From: Paenibacillus tepidiphilus
GTDB taxonomy: Bacteria; Bacillota; Bacilli; Paenibacillales; Paenibacillaceae
Assembly (NCBI RefSeq): GCF_008635795.1
Contig: NZ_VWRQ01000010.1
Coordinates: 62,001 to 126,000, forward strand
Direction of reading: 5' to 3'
Length of the DNA: 64,000 nucleotides
This document shows, one piece after another, positions 33,111 to 42,508 of the stretch. The position numbers and the translations under genes are program-made. The notes beneath the pieces were generated by a model. It searched no databases. It was not told where the DNA came from and saw nothing but the letters and a program-made list of their open reading frames with translations. Position 1 is the first letter of the stretch, and each line of letters begins with the position of its first letter.

Positions 33111-33344
33111 TTGATTATTTCTGTTCCCAAAACGGTGCGCCGGCTGTATTTCATGACATTGATGGTTGCCGTCAGCTGCCTGGTTTACTATGTTCTGAGC
33201 TGGATCGGCCTTTGGCTGAATCCTTCAGGTCCGGGTGAAATCCCGGAAGGGACGGCGGTCCGGGCGTTTCAGAATGGTTACACCGCAGAGGATAAGCTGA
33301 GTCCGGGCGAACGCCTGCGGCTCTATTACTGGCTCGGCGAATAG
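33111..33344 (+). CDS. yqzK: YqzK-like (DUF4227) small membrane protein
   Basis: A 77-residue protein with one N-terminal transmembrane helix (LYFMTLMVAVSCLVYYVLSWIGLWL) and a polar tail ending RLRLYYWLGE. The start is TTG at 33111 with GGGGAGG seven bases upstream. The position between fur and xerD is the same as yqzK of B. subtilis. Function unknown. Confidence 0.78.
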   Translation: MIISVPKTVRRLYFMTLMVAVSCLVYYVLSWIGLWLNPSGPGEIPEGTAVRAFQNGYTAEDKLSPGERLRLYYWLGE

Positions 33345-33506
33345 TGCAGCGGCCCAAAAAGCAGGAAGCTGCCGTTAGTCTGTCGAAATGAAGCTATGAC
33401 GGATGGCTGCCTGGGCACTGCCGGGCGATCTGCCGAAAGCCTGCGTTTGTTAAGCCCGTATGCTGCAAAGGAGTAGGTAGCCTGAGGAAGACGGGAGCGT
33501 GAACAA

Positions 33507-34412
33507 ATGACTGAACAGATAAAATCACAATTGCAGCCGTTTATGCAGTACTTGTCCAGTGATAAAGGCTTGTCCTCCAGCACACTGGAGTCTTACGGCC
33601 GTGATGTATCGCAATTCCTTGATTTTGCCGGAGAGAAGGGGCTGTGTGCTCCGGAGGATATCAGGCGGGCACATATCCAGTTGTATCTGGGAGAGCTGCG
33701 GAAAGCAGGCAGGGCTGCAGCCACGGTTAACCGGACAACGGTGTCGCTGCGCGCTTTTTTTCATTATATGCTGAGAGAGCGTGTAATCGCCCAAGACCCG
33801 ACGCTGGATATGGAAGCGATCAAGCCGAGCAAGAAGCCGCCGATGGTGCTGAGCATCGAGGATATCGAGCGGCTGCTTGCCGCTCCGGATGTAACGACCC
33901 CGCCGGGCAACCGCGACAAAGCGATGCTTGAGCTGCTGTATGCCACCGGTATCCGGGTGTCTGAGCTGATCTCGCTGGATATCGGGGATGTGCAGACCGG
34001 ACTGAAATTTGCCCGCTGCAGCGGAGCGTCCGGCAAAGAACGGGTCGTGCCGATCGGCAATATCGCGGCGGAGTGTGTCGCCGGTTATCTCGCAGGCATG
34101 CGGGATAAGCTGCTGCGGGGCCATGCGGACGAGCCGGCGCTGTTCCTGAACAGTCTCGGGGGACGCCTGACGCGTCAGGGCTTCTGGAAGATCATCAAGA
34201 AGTATGCACGGGAAGCCGGTATTGCGGAGGATATAACGCCGCATACGCTCCGGCATTCCTTCGCGGCGCATCTGCTGGAGGGCGGTGCCGATCTGCGTTC
34301 TGTTCAGCAGATGCTGGGCCATGCCGATATTTCCACGACACAGGTATACAGCGGCATTGCCCGGCGCAACATGAAGGAAGTCTATGAGAATTTCCATCCG
34401 CGCGCCAGGTAA
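33507..34412 (+). CDS. xerD: site-specific tyrosine recombinase XerD
   Basis: A 301-residue recombinase that with XerC resolves chromosome dimers at dif. Core-binding domain (about 1-95), then the catalytic domain with Arg150 in TGIRVSEL, the catalytic HTLRHSFAAHLLEGGADLRSVQQMLGH (His-x-x-Arg ... His) and the nucleophile Tyr in STTQVYS. GGGAG nine bases before the ATG. Synteny with fur and deoB identifies it as XerD rather than a mobile-element integrase. Confidence 0.96.
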   Translation: MTEQIKSQLQPFMQYLSSDKGLSSSTLESYGRDVSQFLDFAGEKGLCAPEDIRRAHIQLYLGELRKAGRAAATVNRTTVSLRAFFHYMLRERVIAQDPTLDMEAIKPSKKPPMVLSIEDIERLLAAPDVTTPPGNRDKAMLELLYATGIRVSELISLDIGDVQTGLKFARCSGASGKERVVPIGNIAAECVAGYLAGMRDKLLRGHADEPALFLNSLGGRLTRQGFWKIIKKYAREAGIAEDITPHTLRHSFAAHLLEGGADLRSVQQMLGHADISTTQVYSGIARRNMKEVYENFHPRAR

Positions 34413-34519
34413 CCGGCCGTGAAAGATGCTTTTCAAGATGATTATGGGTATGATGGAAATATGGAAGGGATATCCCCTTTGAACATGAGCATATACAGGA
34501 TGAAGGAGTGAGAGGGATA

Positions 34520-35698
34520 ATGTCCTCATTTAAACGAATCGGATTTATAGTGCTTGACAGCGTGGGTATCGGTGAAGCCCCCGATGCAGAAAGCTTCGGA
34601 GACAAGGGCTCCCATACGCTGGGCCATATTCTGGAGCGCGTTCCGGGTCTTCAGCTGCCGAATCTGCAGCGGCTGGGTCTGGCCAATATTGCTCCGCTGC
34701 CTCCGCTGCAGCCGGTGGACGAGCCTGCCGCCTATTATGGCAAAATGCAGGAGGTCTCCGTCGGCAAGGACACGATGACCGGACACTGGGAGCTGATGGG
34801 CCTGAAGATTGAGACCCCGTTCAATGTCTATCCGGACGGCTTCCCGGCTGAACTGATTGCGAAGTTCGAGGAAGCTACCGGGCGCAAGGTCATCGGCAAC
34901 AAGCCGGCTTCCGGCACGGAGATTCTGGTGGAATACGGTGAAGAGCAGATGAAGACCGGAGCCTGGATCGTCTACACTTCTGCGGACAGCGTGTTCCAGC
35001 TTGCGGCCCATGAGGAAGTCATCCCGCTGGAGGAGCTGTACCGGGCCTGCCATATCGCCCGCGAGCTGACCATGGCGCCGGAGTTCTCCGTCGGCCGGGT
35101 CATTGCCCGACCGTATGTCGGACAGCCCGGCCATTTCACCCGGACGCCGAACCGTCATGATTATGCAGTGAAGCCGCCGCAGCCGACGGTGATGAACGCG
35201 CTGGAGGATGCAGGCAAAGACGTCATCGCTGTCGGCAAAATCAACGACATCTTTACCGGCGAAGGCGTTACCGCCAGTTATCCCACAAAGAGCAACGAGC
35301 ATGGCATTGAAGTCACGATTGCCGAGCTGCGCAAGCCGTTTGAAGGGCTGCTGTTCACCAATCTCGTCGATTTCGATTCCCTGTACGGGCACCGCCGCGA
35401 TCCGGAAGGCTACGGACGGGCGCTGGAAGTCTTCGATCAGGCGCTGCCGGAGCTGATCTCCACGCTTGGCGAGGACGATCTGCTGATTATTTCCGCAGAT
35501 CACGGCAACGACCCGATTCACAGCGGAACCGACCATACCCGCGAATATGTGCCCCTCCTGGTATACAGTCCGCGGTTTAAGCAGACGGGTAACCTTGGCA
35601 TCCGGGCAACCTTCTCCGATGTGGCAGCGACGATCGCTGATAATTTCGGCGCCAAGGCTCCGCAGTACGGAACGAGCTTCTTGTCAGAGCTTCAATAA
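34520..35698 (+). CDS. deoB: phosphopentomutase
   Basis: A 392-residue alkaline-phosphatase-superfamily enzyme that interconverts (deoxy)ribose 1- and 5-phosphate. Seen: first metal Asp in [13 protein letters not shown], the catalytic Thr in [12 protein letters not shown], and later metal ligands in [24 protein letters not shown]. The ATG at 34520 is preferred to GTG 34508 because GAGGG/AAGGAG precedes it. First gene of a four-gene nucleoside salvage operon; 31 bases separate it from punA. Confidence 0.97.
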   Translation: MSSFKRIGFIVLDSVGIGEAPDAESFGDKGSHTLGHILERVPGLQLPNLQRLGLANIAPLPPLQPVDEPAAYYGKMQEVSVGKDTMTGHWELMGLKIETPFNVYPDGFPAELIAKFEEATGRKVIGNKPASGTEILVEYGEEQMKTGAWIVYTSADSVFQLAAHEEVIPLEELYRACHIARELTMAPEFSVGRVIARPYVGQPGHFTRTPNRHDYAVKPPQPTVMNALEDAGKDVIAVGKINDIFTGEGVTASYPTKSNEHGIEVTIAELRKPFEGLLFTNLVDFDSLYGHRRDPEGYGRALEVFDQALPELISTLGEDDLLIISADHGNDPIHSGTDHTREYVPLLVYSPRFKQTGNLGIRATFSDVAATIADNFGAKAPQYGTSFLSELQ

Positions 35699-35729
35699 AT
35701 TAGCGGCAAAATAGAGGAGGCCTATCAAA

Positions 35730-36554
35730 GTGAGCATTGTAACACAGAAGAATATTCAGGAAGCTGCTGTATATATCAAGGATAAATGTACCGTTGCCCC
35801 GGAAATCGGACTGATTCTCGGTTCCGGTCTGGGCGTACTGGCCGATCTGATCACCGATGCGGTGGTGATCCCTTATCATGAAATCCCCCATTTTCCCGTG
35901 TCTACGGTCGAAGGACATGAAGGCGAACTGCTGATCGGCCTGATTGAAGGACGCCGTGTAGTGATGATGAAGGGCCGCTTCCATATGTACGAAGGGTATG
36001 GCCCGGAAACGACGGCCTTCCCTGTGCGTGTAATGAAGGAGCTTGGCGTAACCAGCCTGCTGGTTACCAATGCTGCAGGCGGAGTGAACACGGACTTCAC
36101 ACCCGGCGATCTGATGCTGATTACTGACCATCTCAATCTGACCGGACGCAATCCGCTGATCGGACCGAACGACAATGCGCTCGGCGTCCGCTTCCCGGAT
36201 ATGTCCACCGCTTACAGCCCGCGCCTGATTGCGGCAGCGAAGGAAGCGGCAGCGGAGCAGAATTACACCTTCAAGGAAGGCGTTTACGCCGGACTTCTGG
36301 GACCAACCTATGAGACACCTGCTGAAATCGTCATGCTGCGCCGCCAGGGCGCCGATGCGGTAGGCATGTCCACGGTCTCGGAGACGATTGTGGCCCGCCA
36401 TTCCGGCATCGAAGTGCTGGGCATTTCCTGCATCACCAATATGGCGGCAGGTATTCTTGATCAGCCGCTGAACCATGCCGAGGTGATGGAGACGGCGGAG
36501 CGGGTGCGCGAGCATTTCCTCAAGCTGGTGCTTGGGTTCATTCCGAAGATGTAA
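35730..36554 (+). CDS. punA: purine nucleoside phosphorylase (trimeric, guanosine/inosine type)
   Basis: A 274-residue PNP that releases purine bases and ribose 1-phosphate. Seen: phosphate-binding ILGSGLG, HFPVSTVEGHEG, GRFHMYEGY, the VTNAAGG segment, the base-binding Glu in [15 protein letters not shown], and Asn237 in CITNMAAG. In human PNP the matching Glu201 and Asn243 recognise 6-oxopurines. GAGGAGG precedes the GTG start. The neighbouring gene is a paralogue with a changed residue at the Asn position. Confidence 0.96.
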   Translation: MSIVTQKNIQEAAVYIKDKCTVAPEIGLILGSGLGVLADLITDAVVIPYHEIPHFPVSTVEGHEGELLIGLIEGRRVVMMKGRFHMYEGYGPETTAFPVRVMKELGVTSLLVTNAAGGVNTDFTPGDLMLITDHLNLTGRNPLIGPNDNALGVRFPDMSTAYSPRLIAAAKEAAAEQNYTFKEGVYAGLLGPTYETPAEIVMLRRQGADAVGMSTVSETIVARHSGIEVLGISCITNMAAGILDQPLNHAEVMETAERVREHFLKLVLGFIPKM

Positions 36555-36604
36555 GCAGCGCATTAGAACCGCAATCCAATTAATGAATACGGGAGGAACC
36601 ATCC

Positions 36605-37465
36605 ATGACTCAAACAACTATCCCTTACGGCACGCAGGTCAAAGAAGCGGCTGAATATATCAAGAGCAAGCTGGGGGCATACTCCCCCGTGATCGGTCTG
36701 ATTCTCGGCTCCGGTCTGGGAGATCTCGGCGACCAGATTGAAGATGCTATATATCTGCCTTATGAAGAAATCCCCCATTTTCCGCGTTCCACAGTGGAAG
36801 GCCATGCCGGCCGGTTCGTGATCGGCAAGCTGGAGGGCAAGGATGTCATTATAATGCAGGGCCGCTTCCACTACTATGAAGGGTACGAGATGCGCAAGGT
36901 CGTGCTGCCGGTCTATGTAATGGCCAAGCTGGGCGTGGGCACGCTCGTCATTACCAATGCCGGCGGCGGTATGAACAAGGCGTTCAAGGCCGGCGACCTG
37001 ATGCTCATTACAGACCATCTCAACATGACCGGCGACAATCCGCTGATCGGACCGAATGATCCGGAGCTGGGTGTGCGCTTCCCTGACATGTCCGCCGCTT
37101 ATGACCGCGAGTACATCTCGCTGGCCAAGCAGCTGGCGGAAGGAGTCAAGGGTGTGGACGGCGAGAGCCTGGTGCTGCAGGAAGGCGTATACGCCGGAAT
37201 CAGCGGTCCGACTTATGAGACACCGGCCGAACTGAAAATGCTGGCTTACCTCGGCGGGGACGCGGTGGGCATGTCCACCGTACCGGAGGTCATTGTTGCC
37301 AGCCACAGCAGATTGCGGGTGCTGGGCATTACCTGTATCACCGACATGGCGATTGGCGAAGAGCTGGAGCCGCTCACCCATGAGCAGGTGGTGAAGGTCG
37401 CCAATCTGACAAAGCCGAAATTCATCGGATTGGTCCGTTCCTTCGTGCGTGAGGTGCAGATCTAA
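36605..37465 (+). CDS. second purine nucleoside phosphorylase paralogue, Asn-to-Asp in the base site
   Basis: A 286-residue trimeric-type PNP with the same motifs as punA ([63 protein letters not shown]). The residue that recognises the 6-oxo group is Asp247 (CITDMAIG) instead of Asn. From human PNP work, Asn243 to Asp shifts specificity to 6-aminopurines, so this copy may handle adenosine; that is inference. GGGAGG precedes the ATG. One base separates the stop from the pdp start (TAATG). Confidence 0.93.
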   Translation: MTQTTIPYGTQVKEAAEYIKSKLGAYSPVIGLILGSGLGDLGDQIEDAIYLPYEEIPHFPRSTVEGHAGRFVIGKLEGKDVIIMQGRFHYYEGYEMRKVVLPVYVMAKLGVGTLVITNAGGGMNKAFKAGDLMLITDHLNMTGDNPLIGPNDPELGVRFPDMSAAYDREYISLAKQLAEGVKGVDGESLVLQEGVYAGISGPTYETPAELKMLAYLGGDAVGMSTVPEVIVASHSRLRVLGITCITDMAIGEELEPLTHEQVVKVANLTKPKFIGLVRSFVREVQI

Positions 37466-38796
37466 TGCGTGCGGTGGATCTGATCCAGAAGAAGCGGGAC
37501 GGCGGCGAGCTGAGCCGTGAGGAGATCGCTTTTCTGATTCAGGGATACAGCAGAGGCGAAATACCGGATTACCAAATTGCGGCTTGGGCGATGGCCGTCT
37601 ACTTCCAGGGGATGAATGCGCGGGAGACCGGCGATCTCACCCTGGAAATGGCGATGTCCGGCGACCAGGTTGATCTCAGTCCTATCGCCGGGGTCAAAGT
37701 GGACAAGCATTCCACCGGCGGCGTGGGCGATAAGACGACGGTTGTACTGGCTCCGCTAGTGGCTTCCGCCGGCGTTCCGGTCGCCAAAATGTCCGGGCGC
37801 GGGCTGGGCCACACCGGCGGCACGCTCGACAAGCTGGAGTCGATCAGCGGCTTCTCGGTGGAGATGAGCCGCGAGCAATTCTTCGCCCAGGTCGGAGAGA
37901 TCGGCGCGGCAGTCATCGGCCAGTCGGGCAATATCACGCCTGCCGACAAGAAGCTGTACGCGCTGCGCGATGTAACGGCAACCGTGGAGTCGATTCCGCT
38001 GATTGCCAGCTCGGTCATGAGCAAGAAGATTGCCGCCGGTGCGGACGCCATCGTGCTGGACGTCAAGACCGGCAGCGGCGCGTTCATGAAGACGCTGGAT
38101 GACTCTATAGCACTAGCGCAGGCCATGGTTGATATCGGCACGCATCTGGGCCGCAACACCGTGGCGGTCATCAGCGATATGGACCAGCCGCTGGGCTACG
38201 GCATCGGCAACGCGCTGGAGATCAAGGAAGGCATCGAGATTCTGCGGGACGGCGGTCCGAAGGACCTGCGCGAGGTCTGCCTGTTCCTGGGCAGCCAAAT
38301 GCTGGTGCTGGGCGGCAAGGCGCAGGATGAAGCGGAGGCCCGCGCCATCCTGGAGGGCCATTTGGCCGACGGCAGCGCGCTGGAGAAGTTCAAGCAAATC
38401 GTAGCTGCGCAGGGCGGAGATGTGACACAGGTGGAAGCGCCGGATACGCTTCCTGCGGCGAAGACCTTGATCGAGGTGAAGGCGGAGGCATCCGGCTACA
38501 TTGAGAGCATTCAGGCCGAAGCCGTCGGCATAGCCGCCATGCTGCTCGGAGCAGGCCGGGAGACGAAGGAATCGCAGATCGACCTCGCCGTCGGGATTCA
38601 CCTGGCGAAGAAGGTCGGCGATGCCGTCGCCGCCGGCGATACGCTGGCCGTGCTGCATGTGAATGCGGCAAGCGGGGAGAAGGTGCGGGAAGCGCAGGAC
38701 AAGGTGCGGGAAGCGTACCTCGTCAGCGCTCAGCCGGTACCGCCGCAGCCGCTCGTGTTCGCACTGGTCACTAAGGACGGGGTTACCCGTTATTAG
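37465..38796 (+). CDS. pdp: pyrimidine-nucleoside phosphorylase
   Basis: A 443-residue enzyme that phosphorolyses uridine, thymidine and deoxyuridine. The family signature [26 protein letters not shown] and [18 protein letters not shown] are complete, as is the [23 protein letters not shown] strand with phosphate-binding residues. The C-terminal domain contains [15 protein letters not shown]. Its start shares a base with the preceding stop codon, so it is translationally coupled. It completes the salvage operon with deoB. Confidence 0.96.
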   Translation: MRAVDLIQKKRDGGELSREEIAFLIQGYSRGEIPDYQIAAWAMAVYFQGMNARETGDLTLEMAMSGDQVDLSPIAGVKVDKHSTGGVGDKTTVVLAPLVASAGVPVAKMSGRGLGHTGGTLDKLESISGFSVEMSREQFFAQVGEIGAAVIGQSGNITPADKKLYALRDVTATVESIPLIASSVMSKKIAAGADAIVLDVKTGSGAFMKTLDDSIALAQAMVDIGTHLGRNTVAVISDMDQPLGYGIGNALEIKEGIEILRDGGPKDLREVCLFLGSQMLVLGGKAQDEAEARAILEGHLADGSALEKFKQIVAAQGGDVTQVEAPDTLPAAKTLIEVKAEASGYIESIQAEAVGIAAMLLGAGRETKESQIDLAVGIHLAKKVGDAVAAGDTLAVLHVNAASGEKVREAQDKVREAYLVSAQPVPPQPLVFALVTKDGVTRY

Positions 38797-38999
38797 TGGG
38801 CAGTGACCTGGGATCAGGGCAGGGTACAGGTACAGGGGCGTTAAAGACTCAGATGACCCTATCGTTACTGTGCAGCCCAGTATATGCCCACTTTGCCTGT
38901 CATAGGGGTGTACGTTACACGGCTAAATCCGGACGAAATAATGGCGTCTCAGTCCGTTAGCGGTGAGGACCGCGTGAAACTTATCATGGTATAGAAGAA

Positions 39000-39042
39000 G
39001 GGGCTCCCAAGCCATCAATGGTTGCTTGGGGCCCCTTTGTTA
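39000..39042 (+). terminator. terminator after the nucleoside salvage operon
   Basis: GGGGCTCCCAAGC and GCTTGGGGCCCC pair with one bulge; TTTGTTATG follows. Confidence 0.7.
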
Positions 39043-39284
39043 TGTGCGCTGGAGACGGTCGAAGGGCGAAGACTCAGACGGTTGAAGCATTGAGGCAAGC
39101 AGCGCCTCGAAAACAATAATGCCATGAAACCTCAATAAAATGAGGCTAGTACCTTGACCGCATCAAATTGTTGTAGCTATGCACCATTATTTGCGAGTAA
39201 GGCTGGCGACGTCGGCACCTACATCTCCTTCTCGTGAACAGGCCGACCAACAGCAACAGCACAGTCCGGCTAATCCATCCTATT

Positions 39285-39472
39285 GTAGGCGAAAAAACGA
39301 CCACAATGGGCTTCCGTGAAGGTAATAAGGGCAAACGTAGTCGAAAAACCGACCACAATGTCTTGCCGTGGAGGAAAACAGACCCATTGTAGTCGAAAAA
39401 CCGACCATAATGAGCTTCCGTGAAGGTAAATAAGGCAAACGCAGGCGAAAAAACGACCATAATCCACAAACC
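39285..39472. repeat. 52-bp tandem repeat, about 3.6 copies
   Basis: Units start at 39285, 39337, 39389 and 39441 with exact 52-base spacing. Each begins with a well-conserved GNAGKCGAAAAAMCGACC motif followed by AYAAT; the other half (CTTCCGTGAAGG...AAGG-CAAAC) is less conserved. Confidence 0.9.
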
Positions 39473-39533
39473 AAGCTAACCTAACGAAAAGCAGGACAGT
39501 ACCTTAAAGTTCTCTTGGTGCTCTTTATCAGGG

Positions 39534-39555
39534 TTAGTGGAAAATCGCTCTCTAA
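39534..39555 (+). repeat. solo copy of the dispersed palindrome
   Basis: TTAGTGGAAAATCGC followed by TCTCTAA. The 11 bases after it (TTTCACCTGTA) are identical to those after the unit at 10005, so the shared segment is longer than the palindrome itself. Confidence 0.7.
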
Positions 39556-39775
39556 TTTCACCTGTACGTTAGTGTTTGCATCCCCGAATTGGCTGCTTAG
39601 AACGGCTCCAGCAAGAAGTGACTGCGCGGGAAGTGAAACGCAACCAGGTCAGAAATCGGTGCAATGGCACTTTACAACCGAGCAAGCTAGAGGGGGATTA
39701 AACCACTTATACTCTGGAATTTGAATGGGCCAAGGTACTAGTGGTGCTTGAAGTCAGGAGTTACATATACCAATA

Positions 39776-40050
39776 CCATGATCCGAGTAACGCCATGATC
39801 CGAGTAACGATGAGAACTCAGTCACGCCAAGAACCCAGTAATACATGACCCCTGTATTCCGCTGATCCTAGTAACACTATGGTCCTCGTCATGCCGAGAA
39901 CTCAGTCACGCCGATGACCAAGTACCCCCATGATCCAGTACCCCCATGATCACTGTAGCCCCACGAACCAGTAACCCCAAGAACCAGTAACCCCAAGAAC
40001 CAGTAACCCCATGGTCACTGTAGCCCCATGAATTAGTAGCCCTTGAAACC
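39776..40050. repeat. degenerate 15-17 bp minisatellite
   Basis: Starts with two exact 17-bp units (CCATGATCCGAGTAACG at 39776 and 39793), continues with variable units, and includes three adjacent GAACCAGTAACCCCAA/T units at 39965, 39981 and 39997 with exact 16-base spacing. Bases 39776-40050 can be read as diverged copies of one unit. Confidence 0.75.
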
Positions 40051-40062
40051 ACTATACCCATG

Positions 40063-41100
40063 TCAGCTTTCTTCCTGCAAAGCAAGCGCTTCTTCCACGG
40101 CACGGATGATGCTATAGGCGCCTTTGCTGCGGTTGCAGAGGGCTGCAACCGATATCCCTGATCCCGGATAGTAGGCGGAATGGAAGGAGACGCCCGGGTC
40201 GTAGCCCATTAAGTGATACTTGAGAATCTCGCCGCCGCGTTTCGTGATCCATACCCCATAGCCGTAGTACTCTTCCCCGCCGGCATGAATATGCGGCGTC
40301 AGCATCGCAGCGGTCATTGTCGCGCTGAGCAGCCTCTGCCCGATCAATTCCTCCCATAGCCTCAGGACATCCGGAGCGGAGGCGAAGACACCTCCATCGG
40401 GTCCTCCTTTGACCGGAATAGAGTATATATTGGTGCGTATGCGTCCAGCTTCATCCTCAATATAACCCGTTGCCGTGTTCTCCGGCAGTTCATCCAGTGT
40501 ATAATACCCGGAATGCCCCATCCTGCAGGGACGCAGAATTCTCCCCTCCACATACTCTGCGAAACTCTCTCCACTGATGGCCTCAACCAGCAGGCCAAGC
40601 ATGATATATCCCGCATTATTGTAATGAAACCGGGCTCCGGGGACAAACTTCATCGGCTGTCCGCTGAACATCGGCAGAAAATCCCGGGGCTGCAGCAGAC
40701 GGTACATCGGCCGTTCTATCCAAAGTGCACTGAAATCCTCCATCGTCTCTTCGTCAAAATAATCCGGAATTCCCGAGCTATGCGTCAGCAGGTGATGTAC
40801 CGTAATATCCGGAGCAAAGCGGGGGAAATCGGACCGCTGCAAAATATCAAGCACTCTGCTGTCCGGGGTCAGCTTGCCCTGGTCCATCAGCTGGCAGATA
40901 GCGACGGCGGTGAGCAGCTTGGCGCCCGAAGCGAGGCCAAAGCGGGTATCTATCCGGTTCAGCCGCCGGTCTGCCAGGCTCGCATAGCCGGAGGACAGCG
41001 CGGCTAAAGGGGCTCCATGCTGTTTCAGCAGCACGGTTCCTGAATAGGAGCTTGCGGCTGCTGCTTGTTCGATTATGGCAGTAAATGATTGTGCGGACAT
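40063..41100 (-). CDS. serine hydrolase (class C beta-lactamase/PBP-like family)
   Basis: A 345-residue protein with the beta-lactamase-superfamily motifs SGAK (SXXK nucleophile, near residue 58), YNNAGY (YXN, near 160) and a GYDPGVSFHSAYYP region in place of the KTG motif. No signal peptide is visible, so it is probably cytosolic or the start is wrong; the ATG at 41100 has only a weak upstream GGGAAG. Such proteins act as esterases, D-peptidases or have unknown roles; the substrate cannot be inferred. It is flanked on both sides by repeat arrays. Confidence 0.88.
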   Translation of the reverse strand: MSAQSFTAIIEQAAAASSYSGTVLLKQHGAPLAALSSGYASLADRRLNRIDTRFGLASGAKLLTAVAICQLMDQGKLTPDSRVLDILQRSDFPRFAPDITVHHLLTHSSGIPDYFDEETMEDFSALWIERPMYRLLQPRDFLPMFSGQPMKFVPGARFHYNNAGYIMLGLLVEAISGESFAEYVEGRILRPCRMGHSGYYTLDELPENTATGYIEDEAGRIRTNIYSIPVKGGPDGGVFASAPDVLRLWEELIGQRLLSATMTAAMLTPHIHAGGEEYYGYGVWITKRGGEILKYHLMGYDPGVSFHSAYYPGSGISVAALCNRSKGAYSIIRAVEEALALQEES

Positions 41101-41311
41101 CTAAAGAGGAATCTTCCCTTCTGCAGGAACTCGGATTGATTGGCTCAAACCCTATCTATACATTCTAGAGTCGGGATGATTTTCCTTGGGAAAAATTAAT
41201 TATAACTGTTCTTTATACGTGCAGGGTGCCCGCGAACAATGCAGAGAGAGTAAGGCGGCTGAGGTTCCGCTATTCCCCACCACCAACAGAAGGCTTGTCG
41301 CCAGCCCCGGC

Positions 41312-41516
41312 GGAGCTAAGTGGATTTCAGCACACTAATTTATCGGTTTATGGATGTTTACACAGTTTAGTTTGATAATCGCAAACTAAATTTCGCCGTT
41401 TGCTCCAAAACAGGTGTTTTTGAGGTTTTTCGAAAAAATTAGATGGACGAAATCAATCTAAAGCTGCTTTTGGGACACATATTGGCAAATTAAGTGGCGG
41501 AAATCCACCTAGCTCC
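41312..41516. repeat. 205-bp palindromic element with four internal units (copy 2)
   Basis: The ends GGAGCTAAGTGGATTT (41312) and AAATCCACCTAGCTCC (41501) are inverted copies with one mismatch, and the similarity extends to about 30 bases. Inside are four palindromes at 41316-41338, 41366-41390, 41439-41461 and 41490-41512, two in plus and two in minus orientation, as in the 10-kb cluster. It is too short to code for anything and resembles a MITE or a BIME-like element. Confidence 0.78.
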
Positions 41517-41531
41517 TTTAAAACATAGTTG

Positions 41532-41687
41532 CCGAGCCGGCGCGCCGTACGTCATTCCTGCAGCAATCGTTTCTGTCTGGTTCCCGAGCCGGCGCGCCGT
41601 ACGCCATTCCTGCAGAAATCGTCTCGGTCTGTTCGTCGAACCGATGCGCGTTATGCCATCCCCACAGCGCTTATCCCGATCTGCCCA
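41532..41687. repeat. 52-bp tandem repeat, three copies
   Basis: Units start at 41532, 41584 and 41636 with exact 52-base spacing. The first two are nearly identical and contain CCGAGCCGGCGCGCCGTACG and ATTCCTGCAG; the third is diverged. The sequence is unrelated to the 39.3-kb array despite the same period. Confidence 0.88.
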
Positions 41688-41882
41688 CCCCGCACATTGA
41701 ACCTGCTAACCGCTTGCTCCTGCAGCTATGCGTTTGCTAGTACCTCAGCAAGAACGCATCGGCACATATCTATCAAACGGCGGAATCCATATAATTAGGC
41801 AAAACTGTCACTCTATTCGCACAAGCTCTCTTTTCATAGGATTCATATAATTTAGTACACTATGAAAAGGAGTGAGCAAAGT

Positions 41883-42308
41883 ATGGTTAAGACGCTCTTG
41901 GATTATAATGCGCATGTCGTTACACCCATCACTAACGGCGTTAACATCCCGATTCCGATTTCGCCGGCAGGGGTGCAGATCGCTGCAGTTTCGGTGTATA
42001 TTGATCCCGCTGTTCCGGCCCATTTCCCGAATAAGGTTGAGCTGAAAGCGACAATCGGTGTAGAAGCTCAACTGGATACCCCCAATGTGCTGGTGCGCAT
42101 CTGGCGGGCAGGTTCAGAAATCTTTTACGGATTGGTGGAGCTTGAAAATGTTTTCAACGACTGGGGGCTGATCTCGCTGACTATGGTAGACATCAATGCG
42201 CCTGCCGGTACGCAAAACTATCAGCTGATCGTAGAGAACCAGGACAATAACGCTCAGGCCCGTGTTGTCGGACCCGTTATCTTCACTGCAATGGCTATCG
42301 GCGGCTAA
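41883..42308 (+). CDS. putative spore-surface protein (ExsC/exosporium-like)
   Basis: A 141-residue beta-rich protein without signal peptide: TLLDYNAHVVTPITNGVNIPIP, VELKATIGVEAQ, VLVRIWRAGSEIFYGLV, NYQLIVENQDNNAQARVVGPVIFTAMAIGG. The last segment and the overall jelly-roll-like pattern resemble exosporium protein C of the B. cereus group and related Paenibacillus proteins; this is recall, not a search. AAAGGAG lies ten bases upstream of the ATG at 41883. It is a monocistronic gene with a strong terminator, next to the sporulation genes dacF and spoIIA. Confidence 0.6.
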   Translation: MVKTLLDYNAHVVTPITNGVNIPIPISPAGVQIAAVSVYIDPAVPAHFPNKVELKATIGVEAQLDTPNVLVRIWRAGSEIFYGLVELENVFNDWGLISLTMVDINAPAGTQNYQLIVENQDNNAQARVVGPVIFTAMAIGG

Positions 42309-42352
42309 GCTTTCTTTCTTCCAAAATTCCTTCCTCGCAATGTATAACATGC

Positions 42353-42397
42353 AGCTCTCTTCGCCATCTCTTTGAGATGCGCGGGGAGAGCTTTTTT
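42353..42397 (+). terminator. strong terminator before dacF
   Basis: AGCTCTC and GAGAGCT arms with an inner CATCTC-TTT-GAGATG stem, then TTTTTT. Confidence 0.88.
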
Positions 42398-42508
42398 AGG
42401 GTCAGGCCTGATTTCGTTGTGGAAAATGGAATAATTTACGCGATTTCTGCCGACACTGAAACACAGTACCTGTGATAGGGAAAGGTCAAGTTCAGGAGGG
42501 GAACCATT

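Larger units (their letters stand above)
38797..40062. other. 1.27-kb gene-free, repeat-rich stretch
   Basis: After about 200 bases without visible features and the operon terminator, it holds a 52-bp tandem array (39285-39472), one copy of the dispersed palindrome (39534), and a degenerate 15-17 bp array (39776-40050) that ends near the stop codon of the serine hydrolase gene. Several short frames cross these repeats but have neither ribosome sites nor family resemblance. Confidence 0.7.
41101..41882. other. 782-base gene-free stretch with two repeat elements
   Basis: It contains a 205-bp element bounded by near-perfect inverted ends (41312-41516) and a 52-bp tandem array (41532-41687). No coding gene is supported. 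Confidence 0.7.

Noticed and set aside
39285..39472. Possible CRISPR array (regular 52-base spacing with a conserved half)
   Set aside because: The less conserved halves are still clearly related to one another, so they are not unique spacers. No cas genes are present.
39146..39474. Minus-strand frames rich in GRFF/WSFFRLR repeats
   Set aside because: These are shadows of the 52-bp tandem repeat in different frames.
42420..42508. Sigma-F promoter in front of dacF
   Set aside because: I looked for GYATA and GGNNANANT at the right spacing and saw no convincing match.
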